DNA from: Leeia oryzae DSM 17879
GTDB taxonomy: Bacteria > Pseudomonadota > Gammaproteobacteria > Burkholderiales > Leeiaceae
Direction of reading: 5' to 3'
Length of the DNA stretch: 64,000 bases
Assembly (NCBI RefSeq): GCF_000376945.1
Contig: NZ_AQXU01000024.1
Span: forward strand, 310,001-374,000
The position numbers and the translations under genes are program-made. Under the pieces are notes generated by a model. The model made no database searches. It saw only the letters and a list, made by a program, of their open reading frames with translations, and was not told the origin of the DNA. Position 1 is the stretch's first letter. The number at the start of each line of letters is the position of its first letter. Below are positions 53,267 to 63,585 of the stretch, one piece after another.

Positions 53267-55690
53267 ATGACTGAAAAAGTAATTACACCAGGAGAGGCCG
53301 TTTCCCTGCCTCTGCTCCCGCTACGCGATGTCGTAGTCTTTCCACATATGGTCATTCCGCTATTTGTTGGGCGAGCCAAATCCATCAAGGCGTTGGAATA
53401 CGCGATGGAAAACGGCAAAACCATCATGCTGGTGGCCCAGAAACATGCCGACAAGGACGAGCCTGTCGCAGAGGATTTGTATGATATTGGTGCGACTGCC
53501 AATATTCTGCAGATGCTGAAACTGCCCGACGGCACCGTCAAGGTCCTGGTAGAAGGTACCGAGCGTGCCAATATCAGCGAGGTAAGCGACAAGGAAGGTT
53601 TCTTTACCGCAGTGGCTACCCCGGTTGATACCACCTCGCCTGAAACACCTGAGCTGGAAGCGATGCGCCGTGCCATGCTGGCCCAGTGCGACCAGTACGT
53701 CAAACTGAACAAGAAAATCCCGCCAGAAGTGCTGACTTCGTTGTCCGGCATTGAAAGTGCAGGCCGTCTGGCCGATACCGTGGCGGCACATTTGCCACTG
53801 AAACTGGAACAAAAGCAGGAAATCCTGGAAATGTTCCCGGTGGATGCACGCCTGGAGCATTTGCTCGGGCTGATGGAATCCGAAATTGAAATCCTGCAGG
53901 TCGAGAAGCGAATCCGTGGCCGTGTCAAACGGCAGATGGAGAAGAGCCAGCGCGAGTACTATCTGAACGAGCAGGTCAAAGCGATTCAGAAAGAGCTTGG
54001 CGAAGGTGACGAAAGCGCCGATCTGGAAGAGTTGGCCAAACGGATTCAAGCCGCGCATATGCCTAAAGAGGCTCGTGAGAAAGCCGAGAGCGAGCTCAAG
54101 AAACTGCGGTTGATGTCGCCCATGTCAGCAGAGGCATCTGTCGTGCGTAACTACATCGAGACGCTGACCAACCTGCCATGGAAAAAGAAAACCAAGATCA
54201 GCAAAGATCTGGCAGCGGCAGAAGGCCTGCTGGACAAAGACCACTTTGGTCTGGAGAAAGTCAAAGAGCGCATTCTTGAGTATCTAGCCGTGCAACAGCG
54301 CGTAGATAAGCTCAAGGCGCCTATCCTGTGTCTGGTCGGGCCTCCTGGCGTCGGCAAGACCTCGCTTGGGCAAAGCATTGCCAAGGCAACCAACCGCAAG
54401 TTTGTACGGATGAGCCTGGGTGGCGTGCGTGACGAGGCAGAGATTCGCGGCCATCGCCGTACTTATATCGGTTCCATGCCCGGCAAGATCTTGCAGAACA
54501 TGACCAAGGTGGCTGTCAAGAACCCGCTGTTCCTGCTGGATGAGGTGGACAAGCTGGGTCAGGATTTCCGTGGTGACCCTTCCAGTGCCTTGCTGGAAGT
54601 GCTGGATCCGGAACAGAACGGCACCTTTGTGGATCACTACGCAGAGGTTGAGTATGACCTGTCGGATGTGATGTTTGTTGCAACCGCGAACTCGCTGAAC
54701 ATCCCTGGCCCGTTGCTGGACCGGATGGAAGTGATTCGTCTGGCGGGTTATACCGAAGACGAAAAGGTGAATATTGCACTGAACTATCTGGTGGGCAAGC
54801 AGCTGGAAGCCAACGGTTTGAAACCGGAAGAATGCAGTATTGCCGAGAGCGCCGTGCGGGATGTGATCCGCTACTACACCCGTGAAGCTGGCGTGCGGGC
54901 GCTGGAGCGCGAAATCAGCAAAATTGCCCGTAAGGTGGTCAAGGCGCGTTTGCTGAAGCCTAAAGACGGCAAGGTGCAGGTAACTGCGAAAAATCTGGAT
55001 AAATACCTGGGTGTGCGCCGTTACACCTACGGTATTGCCGAACAAAGCAACCAGGTGGGTCAGGTGACCGGGCTGGCATGGACAGAAGTGGGTGGTGAGC
55101 TGTTGACCATCGAAAGTGCTGTCATGCCAGGCAAGGGGACCATGCTGCAAACCGGTCAGCTCGGTGATGTGATGCAGGAGTCCATCCAGGCCGCCAGAAC
55201 GGTTGTGCGCAGCCGCGCCAAACGCCTCGGGATCGATCCGGAGTTCTACCAGAAGCAGGATATTCACATCCACTTGCCGGAAGGTGCTACGCCGAAGGAC
55301 GGCCCTTCTGCGGGGATTGCGATTACCACTGCACTGGTGAGCTCACTGACCGGTATTCCGGTGCGCTGTGATGTGGCCATGACGGGCGAGATCACGTTGC
55401 GAGGAGAAGTGCTTGCGATTGGCGGCCTGAAAGAAAAATTGCTGGCAGCGCATCGTGGCGGCATCAAAGATGTGCTGATTCCACATGAGAATGTAAAAGA
55501 CCTTGTGGATATTCCGGACAACATCAAACACAAGCTGCATATTCATCCGGTGAAGTGGATTGACCAGGTGTTGGAACTGGCACTTGAGCGTCAGCCAGAA
55601 CCTTTGCCAGAGGTAGAAACACCGGTAGCCGCCGTTGAACTGGCGACCAAACCGGAAGAAGAGAAGCCTGCAATTGTGACAAAACACTAA
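53267..55690 (+). CDS. lon: ATP-dependent protease Lon
   Basis: About 807 residues. Lon N domain ([23 protein letters not shown], from about 15), coiled-coil linker, AAA+ with Walker [13 protein letters not shown], Walker [11 protein letters not shown], and protease domain with Ser681 ([11 protein letters not shown]) and Lys downstream in [14 protein letters not shown]. Degrades misfolded and regulatory proteins. The frame also begins with GTG at 53255; neither start has a clear ribosome site. C-terminal tail is acidic and Pro-rich. Confidence 0.97.
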   Translation: MTEKVITPGEAVSLPLLPLRDVVVFPHMVIPLFVGRAKSIKALEYAMENGKTIMLVAQKHADKDEPVAEDLYDIGATANILQMLKLPDGTVKVLVEGTERANISEVSDKEGFFTAVATPVDTTSPETPELEAMRRAMLAQCDQYVKLNKKIPPEVLTSLSGIESAGRLADTVAAHLPLKLEQKQEILEMFPVDARLEHLLGLMESEIEILQVEKRIRGRVKRQMEKSQREYYLNEQVKAIQKELGEGDESADLEELAKRIQAAHMPKEAREKAESELKKLRLMSPMSAEASVVRNYIETLTNLPWKKKTKISKDLAAAEGLLDKDHFGLEKVKERILEYLAVQQRVDKLKAPILCLVGPPGVGKTSLGQSIAKATNRKFVRMSLGGVRDEAEIRGHRRTYIGSMPGKILQNMTKVAVKNPLFLLDEVDKLGQDFRGDPSSALLEVLDPEQNGTFVDHYAEVEYDLSDVMFVATANSLNIPGPLLDRMEVIRLAGYTEDEKVNIALNYLVGKQLEANGLKPEECSIAESAVRDVIRYYTREAGVRALEREISKIARKVVKARLLKPKDGKVQVTAKNLDKYLGVRRYTYGIAEQSNQVGQVTGLAWTEVGGELLTIESAVMPGKGTMLQTGQLGDVMQESIQAARTVVRSRAKRLGIDPEFYQKQDIHIHLPEGATPKDGPSAGIAITTALVSSLTGIPVRCDVAMTGEITLRGEVLAIGGLKEKLLAAHRGGIKDVLIPHENVKDLVDIPDNIKHKLHIHPVKWIDQVLELALERQPEPLPEVETPVAAVELATKPEEEKPAIVTKH

Positions 55691-55714
55691 GTTTTCGGGT
55701 TTTGCCAACAAATG

Positions 55715-55744
55715 AAAATGACCACTTCGGTGGTCATTTTTTTT
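55715..55744 (+). terminator. intrinsic terminator of lon
   Basis: AAAATGACCAC - TTCG - GTGGTCATTTT followed by four more T. UUCG tetraloop. Located 25 bases after the lon stop. Confidence 0.92.
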
Positions 55745-55826
55745 GGGTTTTTGCAAATTATCGCAGTGCAATATGCAAATAAAGGTATTTATTTGCTGAA
55801 AGCCCCGTATTTACTGGGTTTCCCGC

Positions 55827-55856
55827 TTGACATGTCATTTTGCACCTTGCTATAAA
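55827..55856 (+). promoter_or_regulatory. sigma-70 promoter of hupB
   Basis: TTGACA at 55827-55832, 18-base spacer, TATAAA at 55851-55856, about 48 bases before the hupB start. Confidence 0.75.
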
Positions 55857-55903
55857 TCGACTGCTGTTAACGTCTTGTAAACCCATACTGAAAGGGGACG
55901 GAA

Positions 55904-56176
55904 GTGAATAAATCCGAACTGATCGATCAAATTGCAGAAACGGCAGAAATTTCCAAAGCAGCAGCAGGTCGTGCATTGGACGCTACGCTGAGTGCAGTAA
56001 AAGATGCATTGGCAAAAGGTGAGTTGGTGACTTTAGTTGGCTTTGGTACCTTTTATGTTGGTGAACGTGCTGCACGTAGCGGTCGCAATCCACGCACCGG
56101 CAAACCGATTAATATCAAGGCAGCAAAATCTCCTAAATTTAGGGCTGGTAAAACCCTGAAGGATGCTGTAAACTAA
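55904..56176 (+). CDS. hupB: DNA-binding protein HU (beta type)
   Basis: 90 residues, full-length [41 protein letters not shown] carries the beta arms with RNPRTG and the intercalating Pro. Dimeric nucleoid protein. GTG start at 55904 ([20 protein letters not shown]) after GGGGACGG. Follows lon as in many proteobacteria. Confidence 0.96.
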   Translation: MNKSELIDQIAETAEISKAAAGRALDATLSAVKDALAKGELVTLVGFGTFYVGERAARSGRNPRTGKPINIKAAKSPKFRAGKTLKDAVN

Positions 56177-56222
56177 CGGTCTTTGCTGATTGCTGCTTAG
56201 GAAATTAACGGCAACCAGCATT

Positions 56223-56298
56223 GGGTGTTTAGCTCAGTTGGTAGAGCATCTCCCTTACAAGGAGGGGGTCGGGGGTTCGAATCCCTCAACACCCACCA
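56223..56298 (+). tRNA. tRNA-Val(TAC), copy 1
   Basis: 76 nt, GGGTGTTTAGCTC to CACCA. Anticodon loop CTTACAA gives TAC. T arm GGGGGTTCGAATCCCTC intact; CCA encoded. Identical to the copy at 56510-56585. Confidence 0.97.
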
Positions 56299-56334
56299 GT
56301 CAAAAAATAAATTGGCTGGCGACGAAAAAATTGC

Positions 56335-56363
56335 TAGACAAACAGTTTTTCAGTCGTTAAAAT
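56335..56363 (+). promoter_or_regulatory. candidate promoter between tRNA-Val and tRNA-Asp
   Basis: TAGACA at 56335-56340, 17-base spacer, TAAAAT at 56358-56363, 26 bases before the first tRNA-Asp. The rest of the array may thus have its own promoter. Confidence 0.55.
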
Positions 56364-56389
56364 GCGCGCTCTTCTGATGTTGCGAATAC

Positions 56390-56466
56390 GGAGCGGTAGT
56401 TCAGTTGGTTAGAATACCGGCCTGTCACGCCGGGGGTCGCGGGTTCGAGTCCCGTCCGCTCCGCCA
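56390..56466 (+). tRNA. tRNA-Asp(GTC), copy 1
   Basis: 77 nt, GGAGCGGTAGTTC to CGCCA. Anticodon loop CTGTCAC gives GTC. Identical to the copies at 56649 and 56849. Confidence 0.97.
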
Positions 56467-56509
56467 ACTTGCAATATCAAATCAGCTTTGTCTGATAGTA
56501 GTAAGACCC

Positions 56510-56585
56510 GGGTGTTTAGCTCAGTTGGTAGAGCATCTCCCTTACAAGGAGGGGGTCGGGGGTTCGAATCCCTCAACACCCACCA
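56510..56585 (+). tRNA. tRNA-Val(TAC), copy 2
   Basis: 76 nt, same sequence as copy 1. Flanking spacers differ from those of copy 1, so identity is confined to the tRNA itself. Confidence 0.97.
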
Positions 56586-56648
56586 CCATGCTCTGGTGGT
56601 GACAACAAAAAACGTTGTCAGTATGTCATTGCGAAAGCAACCCGATTT

Positions 56649-56725
56649 GGAGCGGTAGTTCAGTTGGTTAGAATACCGGCCTGTCACGCCGGGGGTCGCG
56701 GGTTCGAGTCCCGTCCGCTCCGCCA
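56649..56725 (+). tRNA. tRNA-Asp(GTC), copy 2
   Basis: 77 nt, same sequence as copy 1, CCA encoded. Confidence 0.97.
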
Positions 56726-56848
56726 AATCACAAATTCCCAGGTTTATTGCTATTAAGTTGGTAGTGCTGCATTAGCAATGCACCATGTAATATCCCGATG
56801 GTGGTGGTCAATAATGCATTGATTGACATGCTGTCAGGCAACGCTTCT

Positions 56849-56925
56849 GGAGCGGTAGTTCAGTTGGTTAGAATACCGGCCTGTCACGCCGGGGGTCGCG
56901 GGTTCGAGTCCCGTCCGCTCCGCCA
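56849..56925 (+). tRNA. tRNA-Asp(GTC), copy 3
   Basis: 77 nt, same sequence as copies 1 and 2; last tRNA of the array, followed by a terminator. Confidence 0.97.
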
Positions 56926-56933
56926 GAATATAT

Positions 56934-56965
56934 AAAAGCCCACTAGCTAGTGGGCTTTTTGTTTT
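56934..56965 (+). terminator. terminator of the Val/Asp tRNA array
   Basis: AAAAGCCCACTAG / CTAGTGGGCTTTTT then GTTTTT. Starts nine bases after the last tRNA-Asp. Confidence 0.88.
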
Positions 56966-57196
56966 TGTAATGCTCGGTTCCCTTTTCTTGGGAACATATG
57001 CTTGTCCGCTGAAAATCATGACGGGTTGAACCATGTTTCCATGGCAGCCATCTTTCGTCGTAATGACTCTCCCCATTTTGTCGCAGATTTGGTGCTACAG
57101 CGCAAAAGCTTGCCTATGCCTAGTAATAGGGCTACAAACTCTGCTATGCTAGCAAGTTATTAACGTAAAAACTGCTGTCTTTTTCAGGAAGTTCAG

Positions 57197-59035
57197 ATGT
57201 TTGATTTTGTACAAAAAAACCAACTTTTCATTAAAGTGCTGCTGGGCGGCATTGCTCTGACATTTGCAGGCTTCGGCGTTAGTTCTTATAACAATGTATC
57301 GGACAGCACGGTTGCGAGTGTGGATGGTGCAAAAATCGACCTGCAAGAACTCGAGAAATCCTTGCAGTCGCAGAATGCGACTCCTGAGCAAAAGCAGCAG
57401 GCTTTGCAAAGCCTGATCTTCAAAAAAATGCTGGATAACCAGGCGGGTAATTTGCGTCTGACTGCCACGGATGAGGCGCTCAGAAAGAGCATTGCCGAGA
57501 TTCCTGCTTTCCAGAAGAATGGCCGGTTTGATCAGGGTCAGTACACGTTGGTACTGGCGAACAACAACCTGACTGCCGAAACCTTTGAGGCCGACATGCG
57601 TAGCCGCCTTGCGGTGGATCATTTGCTGGCCCCATTGGCCTCTACCGGGATTGTGGGCAAGGCACAGGTTGAGCGTATTGTGCAACTGATGACCGAGCAG
57701 CGTGACGTAGCGGCCTGGGCATTTCTGCCATCTGCCTATCTGGCTGCTGCCAAGGTATCGGACGCAGATATCAAACAGTATTACGATCAGCACAAAACCG
57801 CGTTTAATGTACCGGAGCGCGTGAAGGTTGATTATCTGGTGCTGTCTCCGGAAACGCTGGCGCCAGCGATTGCGGTTAAGCCTGAAGATGTACAGGCTTA
57901 TTATGACAAAAACAAAGCCAAATACCTGAATGAAGAGCGCAAGCTGAGCCATATTCTGGTCAGTGTGGCTGCCAATGCCAAACCGGATGTGGTGGCTGCC
58001 GCCAAAGCCAAGGCTGAAAAACTGCTGGCTGAAGTAAAAGCGAAACCTGCTGCGTTTGCTGAGATTGCCAAGAAAAGCTCGGATGATACCGGTTCTGCAG
58101 AGCAGGGTGGCGACTTGGGCTTTGTGACACAGGACAAGATGGTGAAGCCGTTTGCGGATGCTGCGTTTGCGCTGCAAAAAGGGCAGATCAGCGATGTGGT
58201 CCGTTCTGAGTTTGGTTTTCATATCATTCAGGTAAACGATATCAAGCCGGGTGATGAGGCTGTTGCCAAGTCCAAGGTTGAAGCGGATCTGAAACAGAAA
58301 GAGGCCGTTGCCAAACTGGCACGTGACGGCGAAGTCTTCAAGAATCTGGTCAATGAGCAGGCAAAGTCTTTGCAGCCGGCAGCGGCCAAGTTTGGCTTGA
58401 CCGTGAAACAAAGTGACTGGCTGGACAAGACACAAGCTGCGGATGCCGCGTTGAATTCGGCCGAAGTGCGTGATGCCATTTTCCAGTCTGACGTCTTGAA
58501 AAAAGGCTATAACACCGAAGTTGTCGAGCAATCTGGTGGCGTATTGGTGGCTGCTCGCGTGACAGCACACGAAAATGCCCGCACCAAGCCACTGGCTGAA
58601 GTGACAGCCCAGGTGCGTGACATTCTGGTTAAACAGGCTGCCATCAAGCTGGCCAAGCAGGCGGCGGCGACACAACTGGCGCTACTGCAGGCAGGGAAGC
58701 CCGTTACAGCCGCCTGGACACCGGTTCAGCAAGTCAGCAGGGGTGACGGTAAGGGACTGGACGCAAACGCACTGAGGGCCATTTTCCGGACTGCCCCAGT
58801 GGCTGGTAAGGCTGCTTATGCGACGACCGATTTACCGGAGGGTGGTAGCGTGATTTTCCAGATCAACAAGTCAGCAGCACCTGTGGTACTGGATGCCAAG
58901 CAAAAGGCGATGCTAATCCAGCAACTGACGCAGGCTTCTGTGCAAGGCGAGGTGATGGCTTACCAGAAATGGTTGCAAGCTGAAACGCCGGTCAAGATTT
59001 ATCCGAAAGCACTCGGGGTTGATGCCCAGCAGTAA
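57197..59035 (+). CDS. ppiD: periplasmic peptidylprolyl isomerase PpiD (SurA-N domain)
   Basis: 612 residues. One N-terminal membrane anchor (LFIKVLLGGIALTFAGFGVSSY, 12-33), SurA-like chaperone region, and a parvulin domain at about 245-345 (ERKLSHILVSV...GGDLGFVTQDKMVKPFADAAFALQKG...FGFHIIQVNDI). It is anchored in the inner membrane facing the periplasm and helps newly exported proteins fold. Follows hupB and the tRNA array; the lon-hup-ppiD order is widely kept. No strong ribosome site. Confidence 0.94.
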   Translation: MFDFVQKNQLFIKVLLGGIALTFAGFGVSSYNNVSDSTVASVDGAKIDLQELEKSLQSQNATPEQKQQALQSLIFKKMLDNQAGNLRLTATDEALRKSIAEIPAFQKNGRFDQGQYTLVLANNNLTAETFEADMRSRLAVDHLLAPLASTGIVGKAQVERIVQLMTEQRDVAAWAFLPSAYLAAAKVSDADIKQYYDQHKTAFNVPERVKVDYLVLSPETLAPAIAVKPEDVQAYYDKNKAKYLNEERKLSHILVSVAANAKPDVVAAAKAKAEKLLAEVKAKPAAFAEIAKKSSDDTGSAEQGGDLGFVTQDKMVKPFADAAFALQKGQISDVVRSEFGFHIIQVNDIKPGDEAVAKSKVEADLKQKEAVAKLARDGEVFKNLVNEQAKSLQPAAAKFGLTVKQSDWLDKTQAADAALNSAEVRDAIFQSDVLKKGYNTEVVEQSGGVLVAARVTAHENARTKPLAEVTAQVRDILVKQAAIKLAKQAAATQLALLQAGKPVTAAWTPVQQVSRGDGKGLDANALRAIFRTAPVAGKAAYATTDLPEGGSVIFQINKSAAPVVLDAKQKAMLIQQLTQASVQGEVMAYQKWLQAETPVKIYPKALGVDAQQ

Positions 59036-59367
59036 ATTCGGTTCTAGTTTGGCTGCTCGTGCGCAACATAAAAAACCCGGTGCTAAACCGGGTTTTTATT
59101 TTTTATTTTGGATTGATGCGTCGAATGTATGTATTTGCGGACCCGTGCAGGTTGGGCTACCAACAGACAAGTCAGTATGAGCGTGTGACTGTCCGAAGGA
59201 ACCGGGTAGCCAGAATGACCAGCCAGGCGGTGATCCCGCTGTTAAGGAGGAGGCCTGGCAAATCAGAAGCAATGCTGCCAATGTCTCGCGCGGCGATGCG
59301 GATGATAAAGCGGGTTGGCTTGGACAGACTGGCCAGAGGCTATTCATGGAGAGGATGATCTCCTGAG
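59036..59367. other. gap between ppiD and fabI
   Basis: About 330 bases. Starts with the ppiD terminator. Open frames on both strands (59059-59358 plus, 59096-59347 minus) have no ribosome site or recognisable similarity, so no gene is called. Confidence 0.5.
59071..59097 (+). terminator. intrinsic terminator of ppiD
   Basis: AAAAACCCGG - TGCTAAA - CCGGGTTTTT. Located 36 bases after the ppiD stop. Confidence 0.9.
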
Positions 59368-59404
59368 CAATAAAAAACCCGGCCTGTAGCCGGGTTTTTT
59401 ATTG
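59368..59404. terminator. terminator of fabI (bidirectional)
   Basis: CAATAAAAAACCCGGC - CTGTA - GCCGGGTTTTTTATTG. Ends 13 bases from the fabI stop on the minus strand; T runs on both strands. Confidence 0.9.
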
Positions 59405-59417
59405 GGCGGGACGTGGA

Positions 59418-60203
59418 TTATGCTTCGTCCAGAACACCTGCGGTGATGTTGAAGCCTGCATCGACATAAGTAATTTCGCCGGTGACGCCACTGGCCAGAT
59501 TACTCATCATGAATGCGGCAACATTGCCCACTTCTTCAATGGTCACGTTGCGCTTCAGTGGTGAGCGGGATTCTGCAATTTTCAGCAATGAGCGGAAATT
59601 GCCAATGCCGCTGGCTGCCAGTGTGCGGATAGGACCGGCTGAAATGGCGTTCACACGGATGCCTTGCGCGCCCAGGCTGGTGGCCATGTAGCGTACATTG
59701 GCTTCCAGGCTTGCTTTAGCCAGGCCCATGACGTTGTAGTTTGGCATCACGCGCTCTGCACCCAGATAAGACAGGGTGAGCAGGGCTGCATCGTCATTCA
59801 GCATTGGACGAACGGCCTTGGCCAGTGCGGCAAAGCTGTAAGAGCTGATGTCGTGTGCAATGCGGAAATTTTCGCGGGTAACTGCATCCAGATAGTCACC
59901 ATCGAGCGCTTCGCGTGGTGCAAAACCGATGGAGTGAACGAATCCATCAAATTTATCCCAATGCTTTTGCAGTTCAATGGCTAGTTGCTGAATGTCTTCA
60001 TCACTTGAAACATCGCAACGGATAAGGACGGTGCTACCGAATTCCTTAGCCATGTCTGCTACACGTTCCCTCAGGTCTTCGTTTACATAGGTAAATACCA
60101 GCTCGGCACCTTGCTTGTGCATTGCTTGCGCAATACCGTATGCAATTGAGCGGTTAGACAGCAGGCCAGTGATCAGTACACGTTTGTTAGCCAGAAACCC
60201 CAT
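59418..60203 (-). CDS. fabI: enoyl-[acyl-carrier-protein] reductase (NADH)
   Basis: 261 residues of the SDR superfamily. Catalytic Tyr146, Tyr156 and Lys163 ([20 protein letters not shown]) match E. coli FabI numbering exactly. N-terminal [15 protein letters not shown] binds NADH. It reduces the enoyl-ACP double bond in the last step of each fatty-acid elongation cycle. Start ATG at 60203. Confidence 0.97.
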   Translation of the reverse strand: MGFLANKRVLITGLLSNRSIAYGIAQAMHKQGAELVFTYVNEDLRERVADMAKEFGSTVLIRCDVSSDEDIQQLAIELQKHWDKFDGFVHSIGFAPREALDGDYLDAVTRENFRIAHDISSYSFAALAKAVRPMLNDDAALLTLSYLGAERVMPNYNVMGLAKASLEANVRYMATSLGAQGIRVNAISAGPIRTLAASGIGNFRSLLKIAESRSPLKRNVTIEEVGNVAAFMMSNLASGVTGEITYVDAGFNITAGVLDEA

Positions 60204-60303
60204 AAATTCCTCGCGTTAATGACAGGTTAAGCCGGTCATTATACATTACAGTGGCAGATCGCGTGTATTTGATGTGAAAGTACGGGAATAATCGGCAATT
60301 TAC

Positions 60304-63213
60304 TTATTCGGCCGTTTCATTCTGTTTGTTGCGGATAATGTCGGCCAAGAGGGCATCAGCGGCTACCGCCATTTCCCCTAATTTGCTTTCTGCCTGCAAA
60401 ATGGGATCTGCTACGTGTCGTGACGGCTGGTTGATGGCCTGCAGGGTGTCACTGACCAGCTGGCGAAATTCCTGATGACATTTTTCCAGTACCAGGAAGT
60501 CTGGTAAATGTGCCCATCTTTTACCCCTGTGTTGCATCCAGTGTTCGAGACGGCAGCAGTCCAGGGTGCCAGCCCGCAGATAAGGAAACGGATTACCATC
60601 CTTCCAGAGCAGCTCCAGTTTATTCAGCCATCTGCGGTGTTCCTGGATGGCCAGCGCAAGGGCACTGTCTTCAATGGGCCAGGATGCGTCAAAGTGAGGG
60701 CGCCACTGTGCTGCAGACACCGATTCTGACAAGGGGGTGATCTCGTCGGCTTCGTGTGGCGCCCGTATGGCATAACCTTGTGCCAGATGGATGCCAAGCC
60801 GGGCAAACACCACGCCCTGTTCGATCAACTCCAGATGCTTGGCAATGACGCGGATATTCTGTTTTCCGCACAGGTTATGCAAGAACTGGACATGCAGCAA
60901 GGTTTGCTCGTCTTCCAGCATGTCGTGAGACAGGTAGGGGGACAGTTTGACCGCATGGCAGAGCGTGAGGTACGGGTATTCTTGCTGGCCAACACTTTGC
61001 CCGAAATTATCGATGATGATCTTGAGGCCGGCGAGGCGCACCTGTTCCAGCGGCTGCCGCAAGTGATCGATATGGTGAATCAGGTCCTGTTCTGAGATTT
61101 CCAGGCAGATTTGTTCCGGATTGACTTCCGGATAATAGTTCAGCATGGTTTTTAGCCGGTCGCAGAAATGCGGTGTTTCCCATTGTTTGAGAGAAATGTT
61201 CAGGCTGATGGTGGGGGAGAAACCGGCGCGGTGCCATATCCTTAGCTGTTGCAAGGCAATATCCAGTACCTGGCGCCCTAGGGCGAGTGACAGGTTATCG
61301 CCATTAAGCCGCTCAAGGAATGTTGCAGGCAGCCAGACATTCTCGTCTTCACTGTGCCATCTTAGCAAGCCTTCATAGCCTTCTGTCCGGCCCGTCCTGA
61401 GGTCTATCCAGGGTTGCCATTGCAACCGGAATTCGCTGGCATTGATGGCTTTGCGAACCTGCTGCCGGAATTGGTGATGCTGCTGTATGTGTTCTTCCTG
61501 AGCGGGATTGAAGTAATGCACCCGGTTTCTGCCATGCTGTTTTGCAACGTACATGGCCTGGTCCGCGTGTCGCAGCAGGGTATCGGCATCCTGGCCATCC
61601 AGCGGAAAGTGGGCGACACCCAGGCTGGCCGAGATATGAACATCAGTTTGTGGCTCCAGATGAAACGCGCGCCGCAAGTCATGCAGCAGCCTTTGCAATA
61701 TCCGGTCGGTTTCTTCGATATTGGTGATGTCCGTCATGATGATGACAAACTCGTCTCCACCCAGCCGGGCGACCGTATCTTGTACCCTGACACCGGTTTG
61801 CAGGCGCCGCGCAACTTCTACGAGCAACTGGTCACCGGATTTGTGGCCGTACCGGTCGTTGACCGGTTTGAAATCGTCCAGATCCAGATAACAGACAGCG
61901 AGTAATCCGTGTCCGCGCGCGTTGTGGGCGAGGGCCTGGCGCATGCGATCCCCCAACAGAATCCGATTGGGTAGCTGGGTGAGGGCATCATAATAGGCCA
62001 GGTGCTCGATAGATGCCTGCTGGCGTTTTCTGTCGGTAATGTCCGAGAGCAGGCCGATGTAATGCGTTGTCTCGCCGGTTCGGTTTTTGACGGCGCTGAT
62101 TGTAAGTTCTTCGGCGTAGATTTCTCCGTTTTTGCGTCGGTTCCAGAGCTCGCCCTGCCAGTGACCTGTGGCCGTCAGGGTTTGCCACATCTGGGCGTAA
62201 AACACCGGCGGCTGGTGGCCTGACTTGAGCAGACGAGGATTCCGGCCGATGAGTTCGTCTTTGCGATAGCCGGATGTACTGCAAAATGCCTGGTTTACAT
62301 CCAGTATGCTGGCATCCGTGCCGGTAATGATGATGCCTTCGTTCGCTTCTGAGAATACACTGGCTGCCAGCTTGAGTTTTTCTGCTGCTTCTTCCTGGGT
62401 GGTGATGTCTTGTGCGGAGATGAGTAGGCCGGCAATTTCTTGTTGTTCATCATGGAGCGGGGCCAGTTTGACCTCCATCCGGATGTCTTCTGACCGGGTA
62501 TTCTGGATAGTGCAAGCGAAAGACGGGATATCTGTCTGCCGGAGAGCGTCGGTAAGGGTTGACCATGATTCAAGCCGGTTACCGTAAGTGAGTTCCCATT
62601 GCATGAACAGTCTGGACAGCTCGCTGGCTGATAGCAGTGTCATCGGCAAGGGCTTGCCAGTCAGCTCGCCTGGCTGGTGATTGGTCAGCTGAGTCGCGAC
62701 TTTGTTCATCAAGGTCACGTTGCCTTGAAGGTCCAGCGCGATCAGTGCACTGTTGGGCGTTGCATCCAGCACGGTTTGCAACAGTTGCTGCTGTTCATGC
62801 AATATCTGGTTAATCCGGAGTTCGCGCGCGACGGCGGCGGTTCGCTCTGTCACATCATGAATGATGGAGCAAAGCGGCGCTTCGGGGGCGTCAAAAATGG
62901 GCGTGGACGAAACCTCTACTTGCCGGATATCTCCGTTCGCCAGACGATGGCTGAAGCTGAAGAAATTTTTGTTTTCGGATACGGCACGACGCATTTCTTC
63001 CGCCACTTGATCTGGTGGCAAGGTGTTCAGGTCGAAAATCTGTCTGGCGCAGAGGTCTTGGCGAGCATAGCCATAGAAAACACAAGCCGCGTCATTCGCA
63101 TCCAGTATTTTGCCACTGGCTGGCGAAATGAGCAGCATGGGCATGCTGGCACGGCGAAACAAACTGTCTAGCGAAACCCCTGTGGTCGTAACAGGTGGCT
63201 GCGGGCTTGTCAT
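60304..63213 (-). CDS. PAS-GGDEF-EAL protein with degenerate EAL and CZB-like tail
   Basis: 969 residues, no membrane segment. Three PAS domains (about 15-125, 145-270, 285-400), then GGDEF (about 405-570) with intact GGDEF at 485-489 and I-site RxxD at 476-479, so cyclase activity with product inhibition is plausible. The EAL domain (from about 590) has EGL at 614, Asp735-Asn736 in place of the Asp pair, VKLS for VKxD and AKHLE for the EGVE motif; phosphodiesterase activity is unlikely. Residues 858-930 resemble a CZB zinc domain: His859, Cys886/887, His913, though the last His is Arg917. Probably a c-di-GMP synthase tuned by ligand and perhaps zinc. Confidence 0.88.
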   Translation of the reverse strand: MTSPQPPVTTTGVSLDSLFRRASMPMLLISPASGKILDANDAACVFYGYARQDLCARQIFDLNTLPPDQVAEEMRRAVSENKNFFSFSHRLANGDIRQVEVSSTPIFDAPEAPLCSIIHDVTERTAAVARELRINQILHEQQQLLQTVLDATPNSALIALDLQGNVTLMNKVATQLTNHQPGELTGKPLPMTLLSASELSRLFMQWELTYGNRLESWSTLTDALRQTDIPSFACTIQNTRSEDIRMEVKLAPLHDEQQEIAGLLISAQDITTQEEAAEKLKLAASVFSEANEGIIITGTDASILDVNQAFCSTSGYRKDELIGRNPRLLKSGHQPPVFYAQMWQTLTATGHWQGELWNRRKNGEIYAEELTISAVKNRTGETTHYIGLLSDITDRKRQQASIEHLAYYDALTQLPNRILLGDRMRQALAHNARGHGLLAVCYLDLDDFKPVNDRYGHKSGDQLLVEVARRLQTGVRVQDTVARLGGDEFVIIMTDITNIEETDRILQRLLHDLRRAFHLEPQTDVHISASLGVAHFPLDGQDADTLLRHADQAMYVAKQHGRNRVHYFNPAQEEHIQQHHQFRQQVRKAINASEFRLQWQPWIDLRTGRTEGYEGLLRWHSEDENVWLPATFLERLNGDNLSLALGRQVLDIALQQLRIWHRAGFSPTISLNISLKQWETPHFCDRLKTMLNYYPEVNPEQICLEISEQDLIHHIDHLRQPLEQVRLAGLKIIIDNFGQSVGQQEYPYLTLCHAVKLSPYLSHDMLEDEQTLLHVQFLHNLCGKQNIRVIAKHLELIEQGVVFARLGIHLAQGYAIRAPHEADEITPLSESVSAAQWRPHFDASWPIEDSALALAIQEHRRWLNKLELLWKDGNPFPYLRAGTLDCCRLEHWMQHRGKRWAHLPDFLVLEKCHQEFRQLVSDTLQAINQPSRHVADPILQAESKLGEMAVAADALLADIIRNKQNETAE

Positions 63214-63585
63214 ATGCTACTTTCACACAACGTTGCTAATTTAGTCATAGTCTAGCGGCTCGGGTTTTGCAAACCTTGTTTCAGATCAGTACAGACGGAT
63301 AAAGAGCTGGTGGCATGGGCAATCTTCATCTTCTGGCACATGACAGTCCACTATTTGATCTTTCTCAATATTTGACAGTCTGCATTGATGCAAAATCGCG
63401 AGTCAATAATAAGAATGAAAACAACTCTCGTTAGTATGGTTTGTGTGCTGGACAAGGCTGCAACAGCCGTCCTCTACCCTCAGATGCATGCCGCTTGTCT
63501 GTTTGTGTATCCGTGCGAGACAAGAATGGTTTACCTTTCGCAATAAATTACTGATTTTTCAGTTACATAGAATTGTTAGGCACGC
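63214..63585. other. divergent intergenic region
   Basis: About 370 bases between the GGDEF gene and the sensor gene. AT-rich, with a TTGACA at 63373 but no convincing -10. No gene seen. Confidence 0.5.

Noticed and set aside
56409-57076. Minus-strand open frames reading AERTGLEPATPGVTG
   Set aside because: They are antisense to tRNA-Asp genes; this is a well-known false protein from tRNA regions.
57149-58675. 508-codon minus-strand open frame
   Set aside because: Antisense to ppiD, without domains; composition is that of a shadow frame.
59059-59358. Open frames on both strands between ppiD and fabI
   Set aside because: The plus frame starts inside the ppiD terminator region, neither has a ribosome site or recognised domain.
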